The notes under the pieces: model-generated
Database searches by the model: none
What the model was told of the DNA's origin: nothing
The model's input: the letters and a program-made list of their open reading frames with translations, nothing else
Part shown: piece by piece, positions 41,965 through 51,100 of the stretch
How positions within the stretch are numbered: the first letter of the stretch is position 1
Layout of the letters: each line of letters begins with the position of its first letter
Translations under genes and position numbers: made by a program
Source of the DNA: Streptomyces sp. NBC_00878
GTDB lineage: Bacteria; Actinomycetota; Actinomycetes; Streptomycetales; Streptomycetaceae
Direction of reading: 5' to 3'
Length of the DNA stretch: 64,000 nucleotides
Assembly: GCF_026341515.1 (NCBI RefSeq)
Contig: NZ_JAPEOK010000001.1
Location: 434,001-498,000, forward strand

Positions 41965-42354
41965 ATGTCCATGTCCCTGACGTACTCCCCCATCAGCACG
42001 GATTGGCCCTGCCAGGTCAAGACGCCCGGCAACCGGGACTGGGAACGCTCGGCGGCCAAGTGGCTGCGAGAGCTGGTGCCCGCCCGCTACGCCAGCTATC
42101 CGCTGCTGATCCGTCAGCCGGTGCTGCTCGCCCGTCACGCGCAGATCCAGCTCCAGCACGAGATCCGGGTGGTGCGCACCGCGCTGCACAGCGCCCGGGC
42201 CGAACTGCCCGCCCTGGGGATGCCGGAGACCGTCATCGAGAACGCGATCAAGCTGTACGCGGCCGAGCTCACACAGTTGAACCACATCGCCCGAGGCGTA
42301 CGCGTCGTCTCCCAGGCCCTGGTGGAGAGCCACAACGCGCGGCACGGCCACTGA
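41965..42354 (+). CDS. Hypothetical soluble helical protein
   Basis: About 129 residues starting at ATG 41965 or ATG 41971, with GGAAG upstream. The sequence is helical and basic: RDWERSAAKWLRELVPARYA, then long helices (LLARHAQIQLQHEIRVVRTALHS) with heptad-like spacing. No membrane segment, no cysteine cluster (one Cys). It looks like a conserved Streptomyces protein of unknown function. Confidence 0.65.
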   Translation: MSMSLTYSPISTDWPCQVKTPGNRDWERSAAKWLRELVPARYASYPLLIRQPVLLARHAQIQLQHEIRVVRTALHSARAELPALGMPETVIENAIKLYAAELTQLNHIARGVRVVSQALVESHNARHGH

Positions 42355-42486
42355 CAGGAGACCCGGTCCCTACTCGTCGGCGCCTCGAACCGGCTCGTAC
42401 CCGGCCCCGCCAGGGATGGCACTCAGTTCCCCGGCCGGAGCACACCGAGTGCCATTTCCGCCTCCTCCGGTGCTAGGTTCCCCACC

Positions 42487-43281
42487 ATGAGCGAGGCACT
42501 CCGCCCTGACCAGGCGGCCGACGCGACGCCCCCGAAACCGCCGATGCGGGACTCGCTCGTCGCGGCCGCGTTCCAGTTGTTCCTGGAGCGCGGGTACGAG
42601 CAGACCACCGTGGACGACGTCGTGGCCCTCGCGGGGGTCGGACGGCGGTCCTTCTTCCGCTACTTCCCGTCCAAGGAGGACGTGGTCTTCCCGGACCACG
42701 AGCGCTGCCTGGCGGAGATGAACGACTTCCTCGCCAGCGGCGACGGCAACGGCGACGGCAACGGCGAGGACGGGGACGCGGACGACCCGGTGGCCCGGGT
42801 CTGCGACGCCGCGCGCGTCGTACTGCGCATGTACGCCGAGAACCCGACGTTCTCCGTCCAGCGCTACCGCCTCACCAAGAAGGTCCCAGGACTGCGGACG
42901 TACGAACTCTCGGTGGTCTGGCAGTACGAGCAGGCGCTCGCCGCGTATCTGCGCGGGCGCTTCACGGGGCGTGACGGGACGCTGCGGGCCGACGTGATCG
43001 CCGCGGCCGTGGTCGCCGCCCACAACAACGGGCTGCGGTCCTGGCTGCGCTCGGGCGGCCGGAGCGACGCGACCGCGGAGGTGGACCACGCGCTCGCCCT
43101 CGTCCAGCGGGCCTTCGGCCCGGACTCGGACCCGGGCGCCGAACCGGCGCGAGAGCCGACCGACGAGTCGGCGAAGGAGTCGGCGGCGGACGACGTGGTC
43201 GTCGTCATCTCCAGGCGCGGTGTACCGATGTGGCGGGTCGTCCAGCAGGTCGAGACGGCCCTCGGTCGAGATCTCGACTAG
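42487..43281 (+). CDS. TetR-family transcriptional regulator
   Basis: A 264-residue regulator. The HTH is at about 40-65 (TTVDDVVALAGVGRRSFFRYFPSKEDVVF). A DGNGDGNGEDGDADD low-complexity loop interrupts the ligand-binding domain near residue 80. The C-terminal region (about 225-240) is Glu/Ser/Ala-rich before a conserved-looking end RRGVPMWRVVQQV. It precedes the DUF35 gene by about 110 nt in the same direction and may regulate it. Confidence 0.88.
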   Translation: MSEALRPDQAADATPPKPPMRDSLVAAAFQLFLERGYEQTTVDDVVALAGVGRRSFFRYFPSKEDVVFPDHERCLAEMNDFLASGDGNGDGNGEDGDADDPVARVCDAARVVLRMYAENPTFSVQRYRLTKKVPGLRTYELSVVWQYEQALAAYLRGRFTGRDGTLRADVIAAAVVAAHNNGLRSWLRSGGRSDATAEVDHALALVQRAFGPDSDPGAEPAREPTDESAKESAADDVVVVISRRGVPMWRVVQQVETALGRDLD

Positions 43282-43391
43282 TTGAGGGTACTGAGTGCCT
43301 TTACGCGTGACACTGCGTGCCATATTCTGGGGTCGTGCGCGGTGCTCCGCGCACTTCTTCAGATTCCGGCCCAGCGCAGGGAGATGGCATC

Positions 43392-43796
43392 GTGTTCCAC
43401 CGAGGAAGCGGGATCACGGCGGGCGTACTCGACCCGGAGACGACGACCACCGGCTCGGCCGAGGAAGGGCTGCTCTACCAGCGCTGCCGCTGGTGCGGGA
43501 CCGCCATGTTCCACCGGCTGCTCTGCCCGGTCTGCGCGGGCAGCGACCTGCGGACGCAACGCAGCGCGGGCCTGGGCGTCATCCGCCACGCGACCGTCGT
43601 CCAGCGCAACACTCCGGGCGCGCGCAATGTGTCGCTCGTCGAGATGGCAGAGGGTTTCACCGTCCGGGGCCGGGTCTCGGGACCGCTCATAGCGATCCGT
43701 ACCGGCGACCGCGTCCAGCTCACCACGGCGTCGGACCCGGTCCGCCGCGAACCGGTGTTCAAGCTCTGCGAGGAGCCCTACTCCGGCTGGCACTGA
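43392..43796 (+). CDS. DUF35 family Zn-ribbon/OB-fold protein
   Basis: About 134 residues. The N-terminal rubredoxin-like zinc ribbon has four cysteines (CRWCGTAMFHRLLCPVC). The OB-fold follows (GVIRHATVVQRNTPGA, VRGRVSGPLIAIRTGDRVQL). DUF35 proteins act as acyl-CoA-binding partners of thiolases or similar enzymes. I chose GTG 43392 with AGGGAG 8 nt upstream; the frame extends to 43317. No thiolase gene is adjacent. Confidence 0.85.
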   Translation: MFHRGSGITAGVLDPETTTTGSAEEGLLYQRCRWCGTAMFHRLLCPVCAGSDLRTQRSAGLGVIRHATVVQRNTPGARNVSLVEMAEGFTVRGRVSGPLIAIRTGDRVQLTTASDPVRREPVFKLCEEPYSGWH

Positions 43797-43884
43797 CCGG
43801 CTCGCTCACTGGCGCGACGCGCGCGGCGGGTCCGCGGGGGACACTGGGCAGGGACAGGAACCCGCGGAGAGCGTGGAGGAGCCC

Positions 43885-44394
43885 ATGCACGCCAAGGACG
43901 TTCTGGTCGACGCGTTCGGTCGCATCCGGGAAGAGGTGCACGCCGTCGTCGACGACCTCTCCCCCGACGAGCTCAACGCCCGCGTCGACGACCGGACCAA
44001 CTCGATCACCTGGCTGGTCTGGCATCTCACCCGCGTCCAGGACGACCACATCGCCGACGCTTTCGGCCTGAAACAGATCTGGCTGTCACAGGACTGGCCG
44101 GACCGCTTCGCCCTGGGCCTGCCCGACCGGGACACGGGCTACGGACACACACCGCAAAAGGTCGCCAAGGTCCACGTGGACTCGGGTGACCTGCTGCTCG
44201 GCTACCACGACGCCGTCCACGAGCAGACGCTGGCCGCCCTGCGCGACCTGCGCGCCGACGACCTGGACCGGGTCGTCGACGCGAACTGGTCCCCGCCCGT
44301 CACCCTGGGCGTCCGCCTGATCAGCGTCCTCTCCGACGACCTGCAGCACGTGGGCCAAGCCGCGTTCGTACGGGGAATGCTGGAGAACCGTTGA
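43885..44394 (+). CDS. DinB/DUF664 family protein
   Basis: A 169-residue four-helix-bundle protein of the DinB superfamily. His residues that bind metal in the family are present: ITWLVWHLTRVQDDH (first helix pair), LLGYHDAVHEQTLAAL and VLSDDLQHVGQAAFVRG. Relatives include mycothiol- or bacillithiol-dependent transferases. ATG 43885 has GGAGGA 5 nt upstream. It converges on the PKS operon's last gene. Confidence 0.85.
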   Translation: MHAKDVLVDAFGRIREEVHAVVDDLSPDELNARVDDRTNSITWLVWHLTRVQDDHIADAFGLKQIWLSQDWPDRFALGLPDRDTGYGHTPQKVAKVHVDSGDLLLGYHDAVHEQTLAALRDLRADDLDRVVDANWSPPVTLGVRLISVLSDDLQHVGQAAFVRGMLENR

Positions 44395-44450
44395 GGACGG
44401 CCGTTCCGTAGGCACGCCGACACCACCCGCTCGGTCGTCGCGTCAGCCGC

Positions 44451-44504
44451 GTCGGCTGCCTCAGTCGCGTCGGCTGCGTCAGTCGCGTCGGCTGCGTCAG
44501 TCGC
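44451..44504. repeat. Three 18-bp tandem repeats at the end of the PKS operon
   Basis: Three near-perfect copies of GTCGGCTGCGTCAGTCGC, with a degenerate fourth upstream, overlap the stop codon of the methyltransferase at 44497-44499. The repeat supplies the stop and the 3' untranslated sequence. Confidence 0.88.
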
Positions 44505-45603
44505 GGCGCGCCAGGAGCCGGTAGGCGTTCGACAGACCCAGCCGGTGCGACAGAGGTTTGATCACGAACCGGTCCAGCAGGGTGCTCAGGATCAGGACGG
44601 GCACACCGGCGATGAGCAGCGCCGTGCGCAGCGTCCGCTGCCAACGGTTCGGCGGGTGCGGCAGCCACGGCAGGTCCTCGCGTGGAGTGGCCGTGTCGAG
44701 GGCCAGCCAGACGCCGGCGAGGAGGTCGACCGGGTCGTGCGGCTCGGCATGCTGTTCCGCCACCACTGTGAAGCCGAGCTCGGTCAGTCTGCTCCGCATG
44801 TTCTCGACCGGAACGAGGTGCAGGTGCTGCGGCTGGAGCCAGGGCAGCCACCAGCGGCCGAGGAGGCGGGCGAATCGGCTGTCGGGGTCGGGGACCTCGA
44901 TGAGCAGATGGCCGCCGGGACGTATCACCTGGTGCGCGGCCTCCAGTTCGCGACTGGGCTCCGTGCTGTGCTCCAGGTAGTGGAACATGCTCACCACGTC
45001 GTACGCGCCGGTGAGTTCCCCGGCCAGGTCGGGAAAGCTGCCGCGGTAGCCCCGCTCCACCCGTCCGGCACGCTCGGCGAGTTCGGCGCCGTCGGTGAAG
45101 TCGAGCCCGTCGAAGGTCGTGGCGGGGTAAACAGTCCGTGCCGACTCGCAGAAGTGGCCATGGCCGGTGCCGACGTCCAGCCAGTTCTTGGGGGTCGCGG
45201 CGAACGGCAGCAGGGATTCCGCGCGCTGCCGGTACATCGCGGTCCGGCCCCCGAAGGTGTTGCCGAGCTGCTTCTCCCCCAGGCCGTCGTAGAAGTCGCG
45301 GTAGTAGAACTCCAGCCCCTCGGCGCTCAGTCGAGGGTTTTGGAAGGTGTGCCGGCAGTCCTGGCAGCGGTCGAGGACGAAGTGGCCCGGCTTGTGCTGA
45401 ATCACGTCGGTGGTGCGCAGACGCGTCTTCAGCCGTGCCGAGCCGCACCAGGGGCAGTCGGCGCGCGGGGGTTCGAAGAACCGGTCCAGGCCACGCGCCA
45501 GGTCGGCCTGGTAGCCGGGGCGCAGCGCGGCGACCTGCTCGGTGCGACTACTGGGCGTCGGCTCGCCGTCGGTCTGTTGTGGTGCGTGCTCTTCGTCGCT
45601 CAT
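44497..45603 (-). CDS. SAM-dependent methyltransferase with N-terminal zinc ribbon and C-terminal hydrophobic tail
   Basis: A 368-residue protein. Residues 50-100 carry two CxxC pairs (CPWCGSARLK and CQDCRHTFQNPRLS), as in the zinc-ribbon C-methyltransferase-like group. The SAM core has NWLDVGTGHGHFCE and YDVVSMFHYLEH. The end (about 325-368) holds a hydrophobic helix (LLIAGVPVLILSTLLDRFVI) followed by a basic tail, suggesting membrane attachment. ATG overlaps the glycosyltransferase stop (ATGA). It is the last gene of the PKS operon and probably methylates the finished lipid or its sugar. Confidence 0.82.
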   Translation of the reverse strand: MSDEEHAPQQTDGEPTPSSRTEQVAALRPGYQADLARGLDRFFEPPRADCPWCGSARLKTRLRTTDVIQHKPGHFVLDRCQDCRHTFQNPRLSAEGLEFYYRDFYDGLGEKQLGNTFGGRTAMYRQRAESLLPFAATPKNWLDVGTGHGHFCESARTVYPATTFDGLDFTDGAELAERAGRVERGYRGSFPDLAGELTGAYDVVSMFHYLEHSTEPSRELEAAHQVIRPGGHLLIEVPDPDSRFARLLGRWWLPWLQPQHLHLVPVENMRSRLTELGFTVVAEQHAEPHDPVDLLAGVWLALDTATPREDLPWLPHPPNRWQRTLRTALLIAGVPVLILSTLLDRFVIKPLSHRLGLSNAYRLLARRD

Positions 45604-46883
45604 GGGGCCTCCTTGGAGGGTGCGCCGGCGGCCAGTTCTTCGAGGTGAGTGGCTGCCGCGGGGGCACCACCCGCGCTGCGGAACGCGGTACGGATCCGCT
45701 CGGCGGCGGCGCGGTAGCCGGGTTCGTGGAGTACGGCGTCGATCGCCGCGCCCAGCTTGGGCGCGGTGACCCGCCCGAACCTGACACGGATGCCCGCTCC
45801 CGCGTCGGTGACCTGCCCGGCCACGACGGGCTGGTCGTCGCGGATGGGGGCCACCACGAGGGGGACGCCGTGCCACAGCGCCTCGCACACGGTGTTGTGC
45901 CCGGCGTGGCAGACGACCGCGTCGACCCGTTCGAGGAGCGGGAGTTGGGGGACGGAGGAACGGATCAGTACGTCCTTGTCGTCCCTGTCGCCCTCGTCGC
46001 CCTTGTCGTCCAGGTCCGCATGCGCGCCGAGCACGTTCGCGGGGTCGACGATCACCGCCTGCACCCGGTCCGCACGGCCGCGGAGGGCATCGCGGCACTC
46101 GGCGAGGAAGCGGGCCCCGACATCGGTGTTGGCGGTGCCGAGGGTCACGAGCACCGTGGCACGGGCGGGGTCGAGCCAGCTCCAGGGGAAGTCGGCCGCG
46201 GCCGGCCGAGGCGCCATCGAGGGCCCGACCCAGCGGATCCGGTCACCCGCCCCGGCCCCCGACCCTGCCTCCGCGCCTGCACCTGCACCTGCACCTGCGC
46301 CTGCACCTGCGCCGACCAACTCCGGTGTGCTGAACGCGAGTACCAGGTGCGGGGAGAACCGCGGATCGGCCGTGCCCGACGGGTCACCGATACGGCCACG
46401 CAGTCCATGGAGCAGCGCGTCGAGCCAGTCCGCGACCTTGGGCATACCCGCCAGCGCGTCGGCGAAGGTGAATTCGGCCGAGGTGGTGGACGAGGTGGCC
46501 CACGGCACGCGCAGCCGCTCGGCGATCAGCCCTCCGGCGAAGGCCTGCTGATCGGCGACGACGGCATCGGGGCCGAACTCCTGGACGGCCACCCGTACTC
46601 CGGGGGCCATCGCCTCGGCCAGTGGCACCAGGAACCATTCCCACAGGAACTTCAGCGCCTCCGGCCCCCGGAGCTCCGGGGGCCGCACTCCGTCCTCCCC
46701 TGTCAGGGCCGGTCCCGCGCACGGGAACACCACCGCATCCTCCCCCGCGAGCCGCCGGACGAGTCCGGGATCGGCACACGCCCAGGCCACTTGGTGTCCC
46801 CGCGCGGTGAGTTCCGCCGCCACGCCCACCGTCGGGTTGATGTGGCCGACCAGCGGCGGAACGACGAACAGGAAGCGGCTCAC
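45600..46883 (-). CDS. GT1-family (MGT/UGT-like) glycosyltransferase
   Basis: A 427-residue GT-B glycosyltransferase. The N-terminal acceptor domain starts SRFLFVVPPLVGHINPTVGV. The C-terminal donor domain has the NDP-sugar signature CHAGHNTVCEALWHGVPLVV with PIRDDQPVVAGQV. Between the domains is a Gly-Ala run (GAGAGAGAGAGAGAEAGSG), and near residue 290 an Asp/Lys-rich insert. GTG overlaps the upstream stop. It probably glycosylates the PKS product, as for macrolide and glycolipid enzymes of this family; the sugar is unknown. Confidence 0.88.
   Translation of the reverse strand: MSRFLFVVPPLVGHINPTVGVAAELTARGHQVAWACADPGLVRRLAGEDAVVFPCAGPALTGEDGVRPPELRGPEALKFLWEWFLVPLAEAMAPGVRVAVQEFGPDAVVADQQAFAGGLIAERLRVPWATSSTTSAEFTFADALAGMPKVADWLDALLHGLRGRIGDPSGTADPRFSPHLVLAFSTPELVGAGAGAGAGAGAGAEAGSGAGAGDRIRWVGPSMAPRPAAADFPWSWLDPARATVLVTLGTANTDVGARFLAECRDALRGRADRVQAVIVDPANVLGAHADLDDKGDEGDRDDKDVLIRSSVPQLPLLERVDAVVCHAGHNTVCEALWHGVPLVVAPIRDDQPVVAGQVTDAGAGIRVRFGRVTAPKLGAAIDAVLHEPGYRAAAERIRTAFRSAGGAPAAATHLEELAAGAPSKEAP
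46273..46312 (-). repeat. 6-bp repeats encoding the Gly-Ala run in the glycosyltransferase
   Basis: About six units of GCACCT/GCGCCT (plus-strand view) encode the alternating Gly-Ala linker between the acceptor and donor domains. Confidence 0.85.
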
Positions 46884-47788
46884 GGGGCCTCAGCCCTCAC
46901 GAGCGAGGCCACGCCCCGCTCGGCCGCGCCCTGTTCGACCACGCCCCGCTCGACCACGCCCTGCTCGCCCACGCCCTGCTCAGCCGCGCCCCGCTCGTCC
47001 GTCTCCCCCTGGATCATGGAGAGGATGTGGCCGCCGACCGTTCCCGGCGCCTCGACGAGCACGGAGTGCTCGTGCCCCGGCACCACGACGGTCCGGCAGT
47101 CGGGCAACAGCGACTCCAGCCACGGTGCCCGCTCGACGAGCGCCGACTCGGCACCGTAGACGGCGAGCACCGGACAGCGTACGGACCGGATCTGGTCCTC
47201 GGTCAGCACCTGGCTGACCGGAATGTCCCGAGCGAGGGTGGTCTCGCGGGCCAGGCGGGCCGCGCCCTTCGCCAGGCGGGCGGTGTTCTGGCTGCGGTTG
47301 GCGGTGATCCAGGCCAGCGCGGCGGCCTCGTTGTGCGCCAGCTCGGTCAGCACCTGCCGCAGCACCCCGTCCATGGTCGCCGCCCATCCCGCGGTCGCCG
47401 GCTCCGATTCGATCAAGGAGACGCCTGCCGCCCGCTCCGGGTGGCGGGCGGCGTAGCCGAAGGCGACGGACCCGCCGAAGGAGTTGCCGACCAGATGGAC
47501 CGGTCCTGTCACCTCCAGTCGGTCGAGCAGCGCCGCCAGGTCGTCGAGGTGGTCGTCGAGGCGGTAGCCGCTCTCCGGGCGCTCGCTGCGGCCGTGGCCG
47601 CGCAGGTCGTACATGATCACGTCGATGCCGGACACCGCGAACACGGGTGCCAGGGTGAAGTAGTAGCTGGCCAGGCTGTCGGTGAGCAGACCGTGGACGA
47701 GAACCGCGGTCGCGGTGACGGGACGCCCTACCTTGGGGGTCATCCGCTGGACGTGCAGCCGGACGTCGCCGGTGTCGACTATTGCCAT
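46880..47788 (-). CDS. Alpha/beta hydrolase (probable chain-release thioesterase)
   Basis: A 302-residue hydrolase. The oxyanion motif is VLVHGLLTDSL, the Ser nucleophile is in LVGNSFGGSVAFG, the acid lies in the YGAESALVE region and the His is in PGHEHSVLVEAPG. The core ends near residue 262. The last 40 residues are repeats of EQGVVERGV type with no fold expected. ATG is 3 nt after the ACP stop. No thioesterase domain exists in the PKS proteins, so this enzyme is the natural candidate to release the chain; a lipase role is possible. Confidence 0.82.
   Translation of the reverse strand: MAIVDTGDVRLHVQRMTPKVGRPVTATAVLVHGLLTDSLASYYFTLAPVFAVSGIDVIMYDLRGHGRSERPESGYRLDDHLDDLAALLDRLEVTGPVHLVGNSFGGSVAFGYAARHPERAAGVSLIESEPATAGWAATMDGVLRQVLTELAHNEAAALAWITANRSQNTARLAKGAARLARETTLARDIPVSQVLTEDQIRSVRCPVLAVYGAESALVERAPWLESLLPDCRTVVVPGHEHSVLVEAPGTVGGHILSMIQGETDERGAAEQGVGEQGVVERGVVEQGAAERGVASLVRAEAP
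46911..46998 (-). repeat. 15-bp imperfect repeats encoding the hydrolase tail
   Basis: About six 15-bp units around ACGCCCTGCTCGACC (plus-strand view) encode the EQGVV/ERGVV tail of the alpha/beta hydrolase. Confidence 0.8.
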
Positions 47789-47791
47789 GAC

Positions 47792-48130
47792 TCAGACCGC
47801 CTCCGCCGCTTCGAGGCTCCGCACGACGTACTCGACGAGCCGGCCGACGGTGAGTTCGATGATCTCGTCGAACTCCATGCCGGCCAGGAACTCTGCGAAG
47901 TTGACCTGATCCCCGTACCGCTCCCCCAGGAGACCCGCCAGGGTCACGAGGTCGATGCTCTCCAGTTCCAGATCGCGGTTGAACGTGGTCTCCATGCGGA
48001 CCTCGACGTCGTCGAGGCCGTACTCGTCGAGGAGGTTCGCGAGCATGCCGGTGAGGTCGGCGAGGACCGACTCCTCGTCCGCGCGCACGGGGTCGGCCTC
48101 GGTCGCACCGGTCGGCTGACTCGGGTTCAT
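47792..48130 (-). CDS. Discrete acyl carrier protein
   Basis: A 112-residue acidic carrier protein. The phosphopantetheine serine is in NRDLELESIDLVTLAGLL near residue 62, with the helix II pattern after it. Its ATG overlaps the PKS2 stop (ATGA). The cognate phosphopantetheinyl transferase is probably the C-terminal domain of PKS2. It supplements the single ACP embedded in PKS1. Confidence 0.9.
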   Translation of the reverse strand: MNPSQPTGATEADPVRADEESVLADLTGMLANLLDEYGLDDVEVRMETTFNRDLELESIDLVTLAGLLGERYGDQVNFAEFLAGMEFDEIIELTVGRLVEYVVRSLEAAEAV

Positions 48131-51100
48131 CGATCGCTCTCCTCTTGGTCCCTCGGGCCGGTCGTCCAGGCCACGACGTAGTCCCTGTCCGGCAGTCCCG
48201 GCGGGTTGCCGGTCCGCTCGCAGTGCACGATGTACGCGCGTTCGAGGCGCCCCGAGACCACCAGTCTGTCCCCGGCGTTTCCGGTGTCTGCAGCATCCCC
48301 GGCATCCCCGGCATCCCCGGCATCCCCGGTATCTCCGGCATCTCCGGCATCCCCGGCCGTCGCTTCGCGCACGGTGAAGTCCCGTGGCCGTCCGTCGAAG
48401 CCCGTGCCCTCCGCCTTGGCGACCGCTTCCTTGGCCGCCCAGAACCGGGTGAACCACAGCGCCTCCGATTCGCCGGTGGTGGCGCATCGGGCGCGCAGCA
48501 GCCGCAACTCGTCCTCGCCGAGGGCGACGGCGAGGGTCTGCGCGTCCCGCTCGACGACCTCTTCGATGTCGATGCCGGGCCCCGGTCCGGGCGTGTGCGG
48601 CCGTACGATCGCGACCCCGGCCTCCGCGCGGTGGGCCAGCGAGATGTCCAGCCGCGGCAGCGTCCGGCCGTGCAGCCCCGTGACGTACGGGCGGCCCGAC
48701 TCGTCGTTGCGCACCCGGATCTCGGCCGGGAAGACCGGTCCTTCGCCGTGGTCCCACAGCCACTGCCGTACGGCGTCCTTGGCGGCGATCCGGCCGAGCA
48801 GCCACTGCCTGCGCCCCCGGGGAGCGTGCCGCTCGTACTCCGAACGCTCGGCGCCGCTGAGGGAGTTGCGCATGATCAGGTCACGCGAGGCGAGGTCCGG
48901 CCAGCGCTCATGGAGCAGGGACCAGCCGCCGGGCCGCGCCTGCGAGAGGGTGTTGCGCTCGGGGAACCGCTCTACGGGCTTGGTCTGCGGGTCGTTGTCG
49001 AAACGGCGGTCCTGCCAGCCAGTGAGCTCCGCCCACACCTCGCCCGCGACGACCAGTTGGACGTCGGCTTCGAGGACGGTGTCGGTGAGGGAGGTGATCC
49101 TCACCAGGCAGTCCACGTCGGTCCCGGGGCGCGGGTGCGTCCCGTAGAACCGCATGTGCCGCATCTGGACGGGGAACACGACGGTCCGTTCCGTCCCGGT
49201 CGCCATGATCCAGTAGCCGAGGAGCTGGCCCACGTTGTCGAGCAGGGCGCCGGGGGCCGACGGCGTGGTGAGCACGCCTCGTACGTGCATGTCGCCGATC
49301 GCGGTGAGTTCGGTGACCCCTTGGAAAGCGGGTCCGTGGAACATCCAGCGCTCGGCGTAGAGCTGGGCCGCGGTGTGTTCGGGGGCTCGTTCGGAGTCGG
49401 GGTCCGCTCGCCACGGGGTGGGGGGTGGCACCGGGAAGCGGGCCGCGAGCTCGACCACCGCACGTGCCCGCGGTCCGAAGCAGACCGCGAGGCGGCCGGG
49501 GCCGTCGGGGACGGCCGTGACCGGTACCTCGACGGCCGGTGTGGCGGTGAGCCACTGGTCGAACCGGGCCCCGTGCACGGCGACCGCCCGCAAGCCGGGG
49601 GCCGCGTCCTCGGCCGCCTCCATGATGTGGTGAACGATCGTGGTCGCGGGGACGACCGGCCAACGGTCGGCCACATCGGGCCAGCCGGGCCGCTGCGGGA
49701 AGAAACAGTGGTCGAGGAGGTACGGCATCGCTTCCGGGGATACGCGTACGGCGGTGCGCCATACCTGGGCGGCGGGGGTCGGCTTGGGGGCGGGGGGCAG
49801 CTTGGGGGCGAGGGGCGCGGATGTGCGGTGAGGAGCCGTCGGAACGGGGGCTTGAGCGGGAGCAGGCGCCACGGCCGGGCCGGAGTGACGGCTGCTGCCT
49901 GCCGTGATCAGTGCGGCGGCCGTGTCGGCCGTGTCCCGTAACAGCGCGCTCAGTTCGGCGGCGACCGGCATGTGCGCGGCGAGCGCGTCCAGGGGCGACG
50001 GGCCCGTGGCGACCGCCGCGGGGACGGCTTCGCTCGGGGCCGGTGTGCCGCGCAGCTCGGCGCGCAGTTGTATGAGGGCCGGGCCGTGTAGCGAGACGAG
50101 CGCTCCGCCGAGGTCGAGGCGGACGGTCGACCGGTTCACGCGTACGGGGCGCACCGAGTCGGCGGGCCCTGCGGTACGGGCGGAGGGACCGCCGGAAGGA
50201 GCAGTGGCAAGTGTGGTGGAAGGAGCAGCGGAGGGAGCGGCGGAACGGGCAGTCGGCGGCAGCGCCGGAGCGACCGCCGCGCCCACGGTCCACAGCGCCG
50301 TCGCCACCCGGCTGAGCTGGGCGAGGCCGGTGCGGTGGGGCGAGTTGGCCGCCACGACCAGGTGGTCGCGCCCGTTCAGCGTGTCGCCGATGAGTGAGCC
50401 GAGCTGCCCGGTGCCGACCTGGACGAAGGCGCGATGGCCCGCCGCGTACATGGCCTCGATCAACTGCTGGAAGCGGACCGGCTCCAGCAGATGCCTGACG
50501 AACAGCTCGCGTACGGCGGCCTCGCCGACGGGGAACGGCGCCGCGCTCGTTCCCGACCACAGGGGCACGGTCGGCGGATACAGCCGGAACTGGTTCGCCG
50601 CTTCCTCGATGGGCGCGAGGTAGGGCTTCAGCATCGGAGTGTGGAAGCCGGACCGGAAGGGCAGCACCTGGCTGAGTACGCCCCGGGCGCGGAAGGAGCG
50701 TACGAACTCCTCCACCGCGTCCCGCGGTCCGCACACCATCGACTGGTTCGGCGCGTTGTCGTGGGAGAGGACGATTCCGGCGTCCGTCCACCCGTCGTCG
50801 AGGGCCTCCAGGACGCGCCCGGCGGGGGCGCCGAGAGCGGCGAAGGACAGGCCCGGGACGGTCAGCGCGTCGGGGTCGAACGACGCCATGAAGTCGCTCA
50901 CTTCGGCCCCGTCGTACATCCCGGCGGCCGCCATCGCCGTCCACTCGCCGACGCTGTGCCCGGCCACCGCGTCCGGGACGACGCCCATGCGGCGCAGCGC
51001 GCCGTCGAGCAGCCGACCGACGCCGACGACACCGAATCCGTGCCGGCCCACGTCCGAGACCCGCTCCTTCTCGGCGTTCGGGGTGGGTCCCGGGACGCGG

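Noticed and set aside
44451..44504. CRISPR or att-like repeats
   Set aside because: Contiguous 18-bp tandem copies without spacers, no cas or integrase gene nearby.
48294..48356. CRISPR-like array
   Set aside because: Units are 9 bp with no spacers; it is a coding microsatellite in the PPTase domain.
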